DNA from: CAVVMA01 sp963830715
GTDB lineage: Bacteria > Desulfobacterota > Binatia > Binatales > Binataceae
DNA: 64,000 nucleotides
Direction: 5' to 3'
NCBI GenBank assembly: GCA_963830715.1
Contig: CAWHNS010000024.1
Span: 434,001-498,000 of the forward strand
Shown here: positions 10,097 through 18,203 of the stretch, one piece after another
Position numbering within the stretch: the stretch's first letter is position 1
Layout of the letters: the number at the start of each line of letters is the position of its first letter
Position numbers and translations under genes: made by a program
Notes under the pieces: model-generated
Seen by the model: only the letters and a program-made list of their open reading frames with translations
What the model was told of the DNA's origin: nothing
Databases searched by the model: none

Positions 10097-11271
10097 CACA
10101 ACACCGAGCTCCGGTCGATCTTCGTCGCGCCGAGCAGCATCCCGCCGACTGCGCGCGCCATCGGATCGGGCACCAGGTAGGCATGCGCCAACGCAGCCTG
10201 CACGTCCTGGAAACGGCGCTGCAGCGGATGATCGAGGAAGATCGAGCGCCCCGTCGCGGCGCGGAAGAGATCGCCGACGGCCTGTGCAACGACCTCGCAG
10301 CCGCGGTTCATATTCCAGCGGATCTGCGCGCGTTGCATCATCGAGGCGGCCTCGCGCGCCTCTGCCATCTGCCACAACTCGATCGCGTCGGCGCGCATTT
10401 TCGCGATCGTCACGTCGATCGCCCAGGTCGCCTCGGCCAGACGCTGCTGCGTCAGGGCATCGTCGGCGGCGTTCCCGCCGAGGCTCAGCTTGCGGGTCCT
10501 CGACAGATCGGTCCACGTGTCGACGAAGCCGCGCGCCGAGCCCACGACCGACGCGGCCAGCGCCATGTTGAACACCACCGACCACGGCAGGCGGTACAAG
10601 GGGCCGTCGTTGAGTTCCTGACCCGGCAGCGGGAGGTTCATCGCGTAGTCGAGATGAGACTGGGTTCGATACTCGGGCACGAACGCGTCTTCGACCACGA
10701 TGTCTTTGCTGCCGGTGCCTTTGAGGCCGGCGACGTGCCAGTTGTCGTCGATCCGATATTGCTCGCGCAGAAGAAGAAAGGATCGGAAGTCGGGCACCTG
10801 GCTGCCGCCGAGATCCCGGCGCGCCGGCGATGGCGCCCAGGTTCACGCCTTTGCAGTGATCGCAGCCCGACGAGAACGACCAGCGGCCCGAGAGCTTGTA
10901 GCCGCCCGCGACCTTCTCGGCCTTGCCGGTCGGATTGTAGGACGAGGAGTGCATCGTCGCGGGATCCTCGCCCCACATCTCGCGCTGCGCTCGGTCGCTG
11001 AACAGTGCGAGCTGCCACGGATGGACGCCGATCACGCCGGCGACCCATCCGGCTGACGGCGACGCGCGCGAGATCTCGATCGTCGCGTCGACGATACTCC
11101 ACGAGCTTGACTTCACCGCCGCCCCATCGCGCGGGCTGCAGACGATCGCAGGAAGCCGCCATCGAGCAAGTGGTTCCAGGTGGAGTCGCTCAGCCGCCGG
11201 AGCTGATCGTCTCCGGTTGCGGCCTCTGCGAATTGCGGCGCCAGCCGTTTGGCTTTCTCGACCAGGTCCAT
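10096..11271 (-). CDS. Acyl-CoA-dehydrogenase-fold flavin monooxygenase (HsaA/HpaB-like group D), two frameshifts
   Basis: The ATG at 11271 follows a strong gaggag site. The N-terminus reads MDLVEKAKRLAPQFAEAA. A shift near 11115 leads to DATIEISRASPSAGWVAGVI and YNPTGKAEKVAGGYKLSGRW. A second shift near 10810 leads to YRIDDNWHVAGLKGTGSKDI, VEDAFVPEYRTQSHLDY and a C-terminal helical bundle to a stop at 10096-10098. The GLKGTGS block and the Asn-rich C-terminus fit two-component FADH2-dependent hydroxylases such as HsaA more than true acyl-CoA dehydrogenases. The reductase partner is not in the window. It is first gene of an operon with the amidohydrolase and hydrolase. Confidence 0.75.
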
Positions 11272-11303
11272 AGTGAACTCCTCTTGAGCGATCGGCATCG
11301 CGA

Positions 11304-12026
11304 TCATCTACGGAATACGCGCGTCGCCAGGAAAATCGCAAGCATTCCGATCGCAGTCGCGACTCCGACCAGGGGCGAATCGTGCTCCTTGGCCTCGGGC
11401 AGCAGATCGGAAGCTCCAATATAAAGGAACGATCCCGCGAAAAAAGCCAGCACCCACGGCAGCAGGCCCTGATTCAGATTCACCAGCATCGTGCTGGCCG
11501 CGCCGGCCACCGGCGCCGTCATGTCCACCACCAGCCAGCGTGCGGCGCGCCGAAGCGGATTCCCATGGGCCAGGACGACGGTCACGGTGTTGAGGCCGTC
11601 GCTGAGATCGTGCGCGATTACTCCGAGCGCAATCAGCACTCCCATGTGAACGCTGGTCTGGAAGCCCACGCCGATCGCGACGCCGTCGAGCAGGCTGTGC
11701 ACCGACAACCCGGCGGCGACGACGATTCCAAGCTCCTGCAAATGTGGTCCGGCTGTATGCTCGTGCTCGCGCGCCCGGTGCATCGCGGTGTAACGCTCGA
11801 GCGCGAAGAAGGCGAGGAAGCCGAACGCGGCGAACGGCATCACGGAGCCGCCTCCATCGAGGGCGAATAGCTCCGGGATTATGTCGAACAGGGCGACTCC
11901 CAGGACGGCGCCCGAACTGAACCCCAGCAACAGATGAAGCCGGTCGCGAAACCGGATAGCCGCGACCCCTCCCAGCCCGGTGGAGATGAACGTCATGAGG
12001 GCAAACGCGATCGTCATCAGCCGCAT
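11304..12026 (-). CDS. ZIP-family metal transporter
   Basis: 240 residues from the ATG at 12026, all hydrophobic segments. Conserved helices carry HSLLDGVAIGVGFQ and HDLSDGLNTVTVVLAHG, the His/Asp-rich pair that forms the ZIP metal site, with DIIPELF and SDLLPEAKEH at the other helices. It probably imports or moves Zn or another divalent cation across the inner membrane. It ends 33 bases before the monooxygenase start on the same strand. Its 5' side is only about 85 bases from the left attachment site of the integrative element. Confidence 0.85.
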   Translation of the reverse strand: MRLMTIAFALMTFISTGLGGVAAIRFRDRLHLLLGFSSGAVLGVALFDIIPELFALDGGGSVMPFAAFGFLAFFALERYTAMHRAREHEHTAGPHLQELGIVVAAGLSVHSLLDGVAIGVGFQTSVHMGVLIALGVIAHDLSDGLNTVTVVLAHGNPLRRAARWLVVDMTAPVAGAASTMLVNLNQGLLPWVLAFFAGSFLYIGASDLLPEAKEHDSPLVGVATAIGMLAIFLATRVFRR

Positions 12027-12110
12027 GATCAGGGCATTATTCCGGATTCGGAGCCGACAATCGAACGCGCTCAGGGGCGCGCGGAGCAGCGCTCGCCTTT
12101 CAGGCACGAT

Positions 12111-12147
12111 GAGAGTGGCGGAACGGCAGACGCGCCGGACTTAGGAT
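12111..12147 (+). other. attL: 37-bp direct repeat, 5' half of tRNA-Leu
   Basis: These 37 bases are identical to 27452-27488, which form the 5' half of an intact tRNA-Leu. Identity begins at the third acceptor-stem base and stops just after the anticodon loop (acttaggat). The sequence then diverges completely (ttttcgcc). No 3' half follows, so this copy is not a tRNA. It marks the left end of the inserted element. Confidence 0.88.
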
Positions 12148-12438
12148 TTTCGCCAGAATGTAGAGATTTCGTGCCAACGGGGCGTTATCGAGGAAAATAG
12201 CGGCTTTTCTTGATCGATAGCGCCCCGTCCCGACCCGTCAAAACCGATAGCTGTCAAAAGAATAGCCATAGTTCAGCCATAGTTTTTCGGATCGGCGGCT
12301 CCGCGAGATTCTGTCCGGCTAGGCCGCGCCCAAGGTTGATCGAGCTTCACCCGACCGTCGCGGCGTGAACGCGACCGCGCCAGACGCCGCAGGAACGTTT
12401 GTATTGCTCTATACCAAGGTGATAGTGAAGGGTGAGCA
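12148..12438. other. Left-end non-coding DNA with hairpin and tandem 11-bp repeat
   Basis: No gene seen. A hairpin spans 12179-12226 (arm ggggcgttatcga with tgatcgatagcgcccc). Two exact copies of agccatagtt lie at 12265-12274 and 12276-12285, an 11-base period that fits arm-type integrase or regulator sites next to attL. From 12291 the first copy of a dispersed repeat starts. Confidence 0.5.
12291..12395. repeat. Dispersed intergenic repeat R1, copy A
   Basis: About 105 bases matching 13452-13556 closely: both contain ccgcgagattctg, cacccgaccgtcgcggc and cgccagacgcc in the same order. The repeat lies only between genes of the element. Confidence 0.65.
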
Positions 12439-12723
12439 TTGGACACGTATACACAAGTCATTTGCACGCTCTGCGGTTCGGTCGGTTATCCAAAAAAGGT
12501 GACTCCAGGCAGTATCGTGATCGAGATCATGCTGTGGCTTTTCTTTCTAGTCCCAGGCTTGATCTATTCGGTTTGGCGATTGTCCGCACGTCATCTGGCG
12601 TGTGGCAACTGTGGGCAAAGTTTGATCGTACCTGTCGATCAGCCCCGCTGGCCGCAAATTGTTAGATGCATGAACTGCGGGGCGGATTGCCGAGCTATCG
12701 GATCATCGGCTCGGCAGGGGTGA
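12439..12723 (+). CDS. Small membrane protein with zinc-ribbon cysteines
   Basis: 94 residues from a TTG at 12439 behind aagggtgagc. Cysteine pairs flank one hydrophobic hairpin: CTLCG, then IEIMLWLFFLVPGLIYSVWR, then CGNCGQ and CMNCGADC. The membrane part resembles the YqaE/PMP3 or superinfection-immunity type (LWLFF-PG-IYS). A zinc-binding inner-membrane protein is likely. In phage-derived DNA such proteins can block DNA entry, but that role is inference. It is the leftmost gene of the element. Confidence 0.6.
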   Translation: MDTYTQVICTLCGSVGYPKKVTPGSIVIEIMLWLFFLVPGLIYSVWRLSARHLACGNCGQSLIVPVDQPRWPQIVRCMNCGADCRAIGSSARQG

Positions 12724-12795
12724 AGCCGCGCCACGATGGGCGCGGCGAAGTGATCGAGTTTCGGCCTGCGGCGGCGTAGCGGCGCAATCCGCCAG
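12721..12795. repeat. Dispersed intergenic repeat R2, copy A
   Basis: Contains cgcgccacgatgggcgcggc followed by a tgatcga stretch and gcctgcggcggcgta. It matches 13579-13620 and 14606-14665. The three copies all follow or precede small genes of the element. Confidence 0.55.
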
Positions 12796-12871
12796 GCCCC
12801 ACGATGGTCCGTTACCTGTTGCCTTCGTGTTCCTCTAATGCTACACGATGTAGCCAGAGCGAGGCTCAGTC

Positions 12872-13324
12872 ATGGCAAAGAACAAGGCGCGCAACTTCGG
12901 GCAACTCATCCGCGAGCGGCGCTCCGCATATTTGCGCAACTTGGCGCAACTCATCCGCGAGCGGCGCTGTCAACTCGATCTGACGCAGGAAGAAGTCGCC
13001 CAAAGAATCAAGACCTCGACGCGCTATGTCGGCCATCTGGAATCCGGCAAACGCCGTCCATCGGAGAGGGTACTGACGCGGCTGGCCGACGTGCTTGGGC
13101 TGGACCGCGAGCTATTCCGTCTGGCGGAACCATTGCCTAGCAACGCAGGGCCTGGGATTCTGGTCAAACCCCCGGAACAGGATGGTGACAAATCCGCCTG
13201 GGGGCAGTTCAGCGAGGACACCGGGCTGCGCAAAATTTGCAACATCTCGGAGCGCGAGATGGAGATGCTGAGGCAGGTTGCATCCTGTCTCGATTCGGGT
13301 TCTAGGAAGGCACAGGCCCGCTAA
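12872..13324 (+). CDS. XRE-type helix-turn-helix regulator with a duplicated first helix
   Basis: 150 residues. The helix-turn-helix is LTQEEVAQRIKTSTRYVGHL followed by ESGKRRPSERVLTRLADVLG, clear XRE/Cro family. The N-terminus holds a 45-base in-frame duplication: FGQLIRERR and LAQLIRERR are encoded by near-identical 35-base blocks at 12889-12923 and 12934-12968. The natural start may be within the second copy. The C-terminal part (SEREMEMLRQVASCLDSG) is probably for oligomerisation. Likely a regulator of the element's own genes. Confidence 0.8.
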   Translation: MAKNKARNFGQLIRERRSAYLRNLAQLIRERRCQLDLTQEEVAQRIKTSTRYVGHLESGKRRPSERVLTRLADVLGLDRELFRLAEPLPSNAGPGILVKPPEQDGDKSAWGQFSEDTGLRKICNISEREMEMLRQVASCLDSGSRKAQAR

Positions 13325-13690
13325 GAAACCGTCCCTTCTCTGACCGCGCCAGCCGCCCCAGGAAACGACGATCCGGCGTCGGTTGACATCTTGCATCGGG
13401 GGAACTGCTTGTCTATCAGGCGCTATCGCGGGCGCGGCGCTCATCGCCTGGGATCGGCGTCTCCGCGAGATTCTGAGCGGCAAGGCCCCGTCCAGGTGAT
13501 CGAGCCACACCCGACCGTCGCGGCTTGAATCGACCACGCCAGACGCCCCAGGAATGACGATTCTCCCCGAGGCATTCGTTTTGTCTATGGCGCGCTACGA
13601 TGGGCGCGGCAGCTAAAGGGACCGAATGTCACCGCAATTTGTAGGGGAAATGGCCGGTTGCGGGGGGAAATTGTTACCGGCGATGGGCGG
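13325..13690. repeat. Non-coding interval made of dispersed repeats (R1 copy B and partial copies)
   Basis: No gene supported. 13341-13450 has a partial copy (gaccgcgccagccgccccag, then gatccggcgtcggttgac). 13452-13556 is R1 copy B. 13579-13620 is R2 copy B (gcgctacgatgggcgcggc). The same modules recur at 12291-12395, 12721-12795 and 14517-14665. Confidence 0.6.
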
Positions 13691-13993
13691 TCAATCCGAC
13701 TGCCACGGCAGGCTACGGGCATACGCTTTCGACAAATTCGTGAGTGTAAAACCCTTTGGTTCGAGCCGCGCCTTGGCGTTCCCCACATCGTTTTCGTTAA
13801 CTTCCAGAACCCGGTGATCGCCGTCTCGTTCTCCTTCCTTCGTAGTAATGCCCTCGCGATTGAGGAATTCGATGACCCACCTCACGTCAGCGCCGGTTGT
13901 TTCGTTCCCATCAGCCCTCACAAGCCGACGTTTGATGATCTTCACTTCCTTCGACATAGCGCGAGTCTTATCGAGCGACTTCGGGTTTGCCAT
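13691..13993 (-). CDS. Small protein of unknown function, about 100 residues
   Basis: The ATG at 13993 gives MANPKSLDKTRAMSKEVKII and continues to LNREGITTKEGERDGDHRVL and ENDVGNAKARLEPKGFTLTN. It is basic at the N-terminus and mixed charge after, with no membrane segment. It may be a DNA-binding or regulatory protein of the element but no known motif is visible. Minus strand, alone between repeat-rich gaps. Confidence 0.45.
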   Translation of the reverse strand: MANPKSLDKTRAMSKEVKIIKRRLVRADGNETTGADVRWVIEFLNREGITTKEGERDGDHRVLEVNENDVGNAKARLEPKGFTLTNLSKAYARSLPWQSD

Positions 13994-14147
13994 CGCCGCC
14001 GATCCTACATCGCGGCGCAAAACCCGTCAATCGCGCGCTTAAACGTCTCACTTCACAGCCTTCGCCTTGGACTCGATACAATCGCTTGCGCAGAGTACCG
14101 GATCGCAGGGCTGTGCGCTCCGCCGCTGCCTAACGAAAGCGGCTGGC

Positions 14148-14468
14148 TTAGCGGCCCGCCAGCGCCGCTTGCCTGGCAGCCTCTACCGCCTGCGGCAAGT
14201 TCACCACACAGTTATTCAACGCATTTGTGTACGCCGTCTCCCGATCCTCGGTAATCGGCGTATTCCAGTAAACCCGAGTCGCGAAGACGTTGCAAATCAC
14301 CTTCTTGGCTTGCTCGACTTTCTCACTTTCGACAGCCTCTTTGTCGGCGGCGGCTTGCTGATCGCGTAGGTACTTCTGGTAGGCGGGAGTGTTTACGTAG
14401 ACTCCGAATACGCCAAGCACGACGAAGAAACCGACGCTGACGATGCCGATCCATGCCTCGCGTTTCAT
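14148..14468 (-). CDS. Small single-pass membrane or exported protein
   Basis: 106 residues from the ATG at 14468. MKREAWIGIVSVGFFVVLGV is a signal anchor, followed by YVNTPAYQKYLRDQQAAADK and a soluble tail with one cysteine pair (VICNVF...NNCVVNL). Unknown function. It is one of three envelope-directed genes in a row on this strand, with the two PEGA lipoproteins. Confidence 0.5.
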   Translation of the reverse strand: MKREAWIGIVSVGFFVVLGVFGVYVNTPAYQKYLRDQQAAADKEAVESEKVEQAKKVICNVFATRVYWNTPITEDRETAYTNALNNCVVNLPQAVEAARQAALAGR

Positions 14469-14516
14469 GGTACTTTGTTCATCATACTTTGTGGCGCGAA
14501 TTGGATCAACGAGATA

Positions 14517-14716
14517 ATGGCGGCCTGAAAATCGACCGCGCCAGATGCGATATGAGCCACGTTCGGGCGTCGGTTGACCCCAGGACACGGGGTATCGGTT
14601 ACGCTATGGCGCGCAACGATGGGCGCGGCGGTGATCGATCCTGCGGACTGCGGCGGTGTAACGGGCGCGGTTTCGAGCGCACAAGCGCGGCGGTCCTGAA
14701 TGTTGACCCGCCGGGT
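14517..14716. repeat. Dispersed intergenic repeats R1/R2, third set
   Basis: 14517-14600 repeats the gaccgcgccaga...cgggcgtcggttgacc module and 14606-14665 repeats R2 (gcgcaacgatgggcgcggcg, then gcggactgcggcggtgta). No gene is supported here. Confidence 0.5.
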
Positions 14717-15139
14717 TCAATTGGCGCTGTTCTGGGCCATTCCCGTACCTGCTGCTGGCGAAAGTACGAGGCTCAAAGTGTCGGGCGACAAGGTGTAGGC
14801 TGAACCGGACGCCAAGTCGATCACCCAGGGAAGCCAGAACACCAAGTCTAGAGCCGTGACCCAAGAGAACTTCGATTGAATAGTGGTCGTCGCCGTCGCG
14901 TAGCCAGGCTTCGTAGCCACGACTTGGTAGTCTCTATTGCGATCGAGAGTTACCTCACCAGGCGAGACGACTTGCTGACCGCCGACCCGAACTGTCGCGC
15001 CAAGAGGGATTGTCGAGATCGAAACGGTTTGAGTTCCGCCGCCATGGATCAACGTCGCACAACTCGAAACCTGAATGGCGACGAGTACAGCCGCCATGCA
15101 TCGAAACCAGCCCGACCGCCGAATCACCTTCATATCCAT
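14717..15139 (-). CDS. PEGA-domain lipoprotein
   Basis: 140 residues. A lipoprotein signal ends at VAIQVSSC, the lipobox cysteine, followed by ATLIHGGGTQTVSIS. The PEGA core is STIPLGATVRVGGQQVVSPG, then EVTLDRNRDYQVVATKPGYA. A hydrophobic stretch VTALDLVFWLPWVIDLASGS ends the fold. PEGA domains bind surface or peptidoglycan-associated structures. Probably anchored to the outer membrane. A paralogue lies next upstream on the same strand, so a tandem duplication is likely. Confidence 0.75.
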   Translation of the reverse strand: MDMKVIRRSGWFRCMAAVLVAIQVSSCATLIHGGGTQTVSISTIPLGATVRVGGQQVVSPGEVTLDRNRDYQVVATKPGYATATTTIQSKFSWVTALDLVFWLPWVIDLASGSAYTLSPDTLSLVLSPAAGTGMAQNSAN

Positions 15140-15166
15140 CCCTTTCCGCGCGACCCAACCCGTCCC

Positions 15167-15560
15167 TTATCTCGACGTTGAAGCGAGGGGCGGAGTACCG
15201 TTGGGCGTCAACGTGAGGGTTATAACATCTGGCTCAAGGTCGTAAGCGGAGCCAGCCACAAGATCAACTACCCATCCTGCTGGCCCCCCAGTTTAGGACC
15301 GTCAGATACGAAAAGTTGGAATTGACCGCTGCCGTCGCGATCTCGTATCCGGGCATCGTGGCCACTACCTGATAGTCGCGGTTGCGCTTAAGGGTAACCT
15401 CGCCGGGGCCGATCTCCTCTCCGCTGACCTTTATGCTTGCGCCCGGCGGGTCGGTTGCAACCGACACGCTCTGAGTTGTGCCATGGACCATGAGAGCGCA
15501 ACTCGAAAGCCAAAACCCCGCGGTCACCGCCGCAACTCGGCTTATCCAAGTGCCTTTCAT
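15167..15560 (-). CDS. PEGA-domain lipoprotein, paralogue, one frameshift
   Basis: The ATG at 15560 follows aaggaggtagaagg, an excellent ribosome site. The signal ends at TAGFWLSSC; the core reads VATDPPGASIKVSGEEIGPG and EVTLKRNRDYQVVATMPGYE. After VNSNFSYLTVLNWG the frame shifts near 15285; the expected continuation PAGWVVDLVAGSAYDLEPDV and TLTLTPNGTPPLAS ends at a stop at 15167-15169. It is a close paralogue of the gene at 14717-15139, sharing NRDYQVVAT-PGY. Confidence 0.68.
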
Positions 15561-15962
15561 CCTTCTACCTCCTTCTGCATGTTCGTCATTTTCAGCAAAG
15601 GCGGTGCCAGGCGTTTGGACCGATGCCTGCATCAGCTTTCTGGGGTTAAATCTCTCATGATTACCTTGCAATGGGTTGATGGCAACCTGCTTAGAGCGTT
15701 TCGTGGATCACTTTTCGAGCGTTGCAAACTAAAGAGTAACTGTTTCTCGGGAGCCACACTGACAGTTGCGGTAGAGCAACCCTCGCGCGGCGCGCGTCGT
15801 GGGATGCGCGGTTGTCGAACACTATGCTGAATGCGCCGGGCTTTCACTGCGGGCACGTTCCCTGCGGCGTTTCCAGAACCGTGAGGCATGGTTCATCAGA
15901 AGCAAATGTAATGGCGCGGCGGCGGCGGAAGCGGCGGGCTATCGGGCGGCGCGGAACTGTCC
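15561..15962. other. Intergenic stretch without recognisable genes
   Basis: About 400 bases between the divergently read PEGA and GDCCVxC genes. Open frames here lack ribosome sites and family features. I see no tRNA or clear repeat. It must hold the promoters of both flanking genes. Confidence 0.4.
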
Positions 15963-16166
15963 ATGAGCCGAGCCAAGATTACTGAATCAGTGATCACCTG
16001 TCCCGCCTGCGGCGCGAGAAAAAACGAGACTATGCCGACCGACGCCTGCCAGTTCTTTTACGAATGTACGACGTGCGGCACGGTTCTTCGCCCCAAGGCA
16101 GGCGAGTGCTGCGTCTTTTGCTCATACGGCTCCATCCCATGCCCGCCCCGTCAGACTTCAATTTAG
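15963..16166 (+). CDS. GDCCVxC-domain zinc-ribbon-like protein
   Basis: 67 residues. Cysteine motifs CPAC (13-16), CTTC (35-38), ECCVFC (48-53) and a final IPCPPRQ. The block AGECCVFCSYGSIPCPP matches the GDCCVxC (seleno)protein family, often met near mercury, arsenic or mobile-element genes; here the positions are all cysteine and no selenocysteine codon is used. Metal or metalloid handling is likely from the family, not shown here. It lies alone on the plus strand in the element. Confidence 0.75.
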   Translation: MSRAKITESVITCPACGARKNETMPTDACQFFYECTTCGTVLRPKAGECCVFCSYGSIPCPPRQTSI

Positions 16167-16239
16167 GTCACTACCGCCGTTCTTTAGCGGCTGTCGATCC
16201 AAGCCCACAAGTCCGCCGCTGCCTAAACGGGATCGGACG

Positions 16240-16428
16240 TTACTTTTTGACGCGCACTCTCCGCGTGACTTCGATCTGAATACCGGCTGCTTTGATCATC
16301 CGGTAGAACGCCACGCGGTGAACGCCCAGGAGCTTCGCGGCGGCGGAGACATTGTTGTGCGTCTCCGCCAAGGCTTCTAAGATCGCCGCGCGCCGTAGCT
16401 CCTTGATCTGTTCGTCCAGGGTCTTCAT
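16240..16428 (-). CDS. Fis-type helix-turn-helix protein
   Basis: 62 residues: AAILEALAETHNNVSAAAKL, LGVHRVAFYRMIKAAGI. This is the Fis-family DNA-binding fold (as in NtrC C-termini) standing alone. The start ATG at 16428 overlaps the stop of the recombinase by four bases, so the two are co-translated. A recombination directionality or accessory factor is a reasonable guess, since Fis-like proteins assist excision in known phages. Confidence 0.75.
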   Translation of the reverse strand: MKTLDEQIKELRRAAILEALAETHNNVSAAAKLLGVHRVAFYRMIKAAGIQIEVTRRVRVKK

Positions 16429-17276
16429 CGCAGGTAGGCTTCAAGTTTCCCCAGGGAAGGGACCGGCTTGGAGAACCGGCTATACGTGTTCACAAGCTGG
16501 CTGATTGACGAATGCCCCAGGCACGCGGCCACGTCGCGAATCGGCAACCCCGCGTCCAGGGCGTTCGATGCAAAAGAGTGGCGCAAAATATAAGCGCGCC
16601 GCGCCCGCAGTCCGCACGCTGCCAACGCCTTATGCCATGCGCGGGCGATCCGTGGCAACGGCATTGGTTTGTCGTGCTCGTCGCCGAAGACAAGCTCGCG
16701 CCCGCCCGTGATGGCCCGTTGCGCTTCGATGGCTCTCCGTACCGAGGCGATCATCGGAACGGTGCGCACGGACCCCGCCGTCTTCGGGCAGTCTTGAATT
16801 TCGCCACTCGCCAGCGCCGTCCGCCGCACGCTGATCGAGTCCGCCGTTACGTCCGACCATCGGAGCGCCGTTAGCTCACGGGGCCGCGCGCCGGTCCCTG
16901 CCGCAACGGCAAAATAGTTGGCGAACCACGGTTCACACTCCGCCACGACGCGACGTAGCTCGTCGGGCGTGAGCGGGTCAACTTCACTCCGGCCCGTCCG
17001 CTTGCGGCGGATCGCGGCTGCGGGGTTGACGGCGATCACGCGGTTGCGGACGGCGCTATCGAAAGCAGCGGTCAGAAGCCCCAACACCTTGTTGAACCGG
17101 CCCGCCGTTACCTTCGCCAGCGCCTCGCGAACATCTTTGTCGAGCACGTTTGCTACCGGAGACGCGAGGAAGTCAGGCGGAAGGGCGCGGACAAGCGAAC
17201 GGTACTGGCAAAAGCTCTGCGGCCTTAACTGACACTCTCCGATATGATCGGTCAACGCCTCAAGTACAGTTTGCAT
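16425..17276 (-). CDS. Tyrosine recombinase (integrase), intact
   Basis: 283 residues. A core-binding domain spans 1-90. Catalytic residues: R131 in GTGARPREL, K165 in CPKTAGSVRTVP, R232 in YILRHSFASN, H255 in LGHSSI and Y265 in NTYSRF. The HxxR histidine is tyrosine (Y229), a tolerated variation. Unusually short N-terminal region, and it lies in the middle of the element instead of beside an attachment site. It is co-translated with the Fis-type protein and followed upstream by three small genes on the same strand. It may resolve dimers or excise the element. Confidence 0.85.
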   Translation of the reverse strand: MQTVLEALTDHIGECQLRPQSFCQYRSLVRALPPDFLASPVANVLDKDVREALAKVTAGRFNKVLGLLTAAFDSAVRNRVIAVNPAAAIRRKRTGRSEVDPLTPDELRRVVAECEPWFANYFAVAAGTGARPRELTALRWSDVTADSISVRRTALASGEIQDCPKTAGSVRTVPMIASVRRAIEAQRAITGGRELVFGDEHDKPMPLPRIARAWHKALAACGLRARRAYILRHSFASNALDAGLPIRDVAACLGHSSISQLVNTYSRFSKPVPSLGKLEAYLR

Positions 17277-17550
17277 AATTCACTACTCCGCCCGCGTCCG
17301 TATGCGCGGGGTTACTTCGTTCGCAGTCAACGCAATAGCCGTTCGGGTACAGGTGACGGCACAGATCGTAACGGAGCATCCGATCAACCTTCTCAAGCGT
17401 GGCCGCGTGCTGCATTCGCCACAACGCCCGATCTACCGCGTCGCGCATACTCGCGTCCGAAGGCGGCAGGATGGGCGCATTCGCAAGCGCGTCCAGAAAC
17501 TCCCGCGTGCGAGCTATCAGCCGATCAACCGAGGCTCTGCCGCGTCTCAT
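17260..17550 (-). CDS. Small protein of unknown function, 96 residues
   Basis: Overlaps the recombinase start by 17 bases, so probably in one operon. Sequence MRRGRASVDRLIARTREFLD is helical, then LRYDLCRHLYPNGYCVDCER with three cysteines that could bind metal. No known family. The overlap and shared strand support it as a real gene. Confidence 0.5.
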   Translation of the reverse strand: MRRGRASVDRLIARTREFLDALANAPILPPSDASMRDAVDRALWRMQHAATLEKVDRMLRYDLCRHLYPNGYCVDCERSNPAHTDAGGVVNYANCT

Positions 17551-17556
17551 CGTCCG

Positions 17557-17895
17557 TCACGCCACGCGCCGAACCGTGATCGGACCACGATCAAACGATT
17601 CGGGCTGTAATTGAACGTCCAGACTCTCGGTAGCGTCGTGCTCCGTTTCCAGCCCGCACGCTCGCATGAATCGTTCGCGGTCAAAGCGTTCGTTACTCCG
17701 CTGAAATTCGGACGCCAGATCGTCCGCCAAACCCCGTAGGCATTGGCGCGCGTCTTTCGCCAGATACCCAACCACGCAATCATCGGAGACGAACGCGCCC
17801 GACGCTGCGTAAGCGTGTCCGTTGTGATGGAGCGTGGCAGTCTCAAGGCAAGCCTGCCCGTCCGTGCTGACGTGCGTTTCTGTTGCGAAGTCCAT
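17557..17895 (-). CDS. Small protein of unknown function, 112 residues
   Basis: The ATG at 17895 follows ggagtaacggcg, a ribosome site shared with the next upstream gene. Residues include HHNGHAYAASGAFVSDDCVV and a central helix DARQCLRGLADDLASEF. Acidic, soluble. No family recognised. Second gene of the small minus-strand operon ending in the recombinase and Fis-type gene. Confidence 0.5.
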   Translation of the reverse strand: MDFATETHVSTDGQACLETATLHHNGHAYAASGAFVSDDCVVGYLAKDARQCLRGLADDLASEFQRSNERFDRERFMRACGLETEHDATESLDVQLQPESFDRGPITVRRVA

Positions 17896-17900
17896 CGCCG

Positions 17901-18203
17901 TTACTCCGTCCCCGATTCGTCATCGCAGCACGAATCGTCAAATTCGTTCTCGATAAGCTCTGCCAATTCGACGGGACCATTGACGGGGCAGATACCGACA
18001 ACCGACACGATGTTGCGATGGTCAGTCAGGTATTGCGCGCCGTCGATTGTCCAAGAGCCATCGGCGTAGACGTAGAGATTCGTTTCGCAGCCGTCCATGT
18101 CTCCGCCGTTCTCCGTAACATCGTCGCGATAGGCTTGGTTCATTGATCGCCACGATTCGCGCGCCACGTCGGCGCAAAGCTCCGTAACCTGTTCATCAGT
18201 CAT
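17901..18203 (-). CDS. Small acidic protein of unknown function, about 100 residues
   Basis: The ATG at 18203 follows ggagtaacggca. MTDEQVTELCADVARESWRS opens an acidic protein that ends ELIENEFDDSCCDDESGTE. The strong negative charge and small size resemble DNA-mimic or anti-defence proteins of phages, but nothing specific is recognised. First gene of the minus-strand operon; the promoter must lie in 18204-18400. Confidence 0.45.
   Translation of the reverse strand: MTDEQVTELCADVARESWRSMNQAYRDDVTENGGDMDGCETNLYVYADGSWTIDGAQYLTDHRNIVSVVGICPVNGPVELAELIENEFDDSCCDDESGTE

Noticed and set aside
8453..11419. A single frame of nearly 1,000 codons on the minus strand
   Set aside because: It joins pieces of three different families (monooxygenase, amidohydrolase, hydrolase) through stretches of non-homologous Arg-rich text; indels, not a natural fusion, explain it.
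12179..12226. Intrinsic terminator
   Set aside because: The hairpin is strong but has a long loop and no T-run; it may be structural DNA of the attachment region instead.
15963..16166. Selenoprotein
   Set aside because: The GDCCVxC family can contain selenocysteine, but here all positions are cysteine codons and the stop is a normal gene end.
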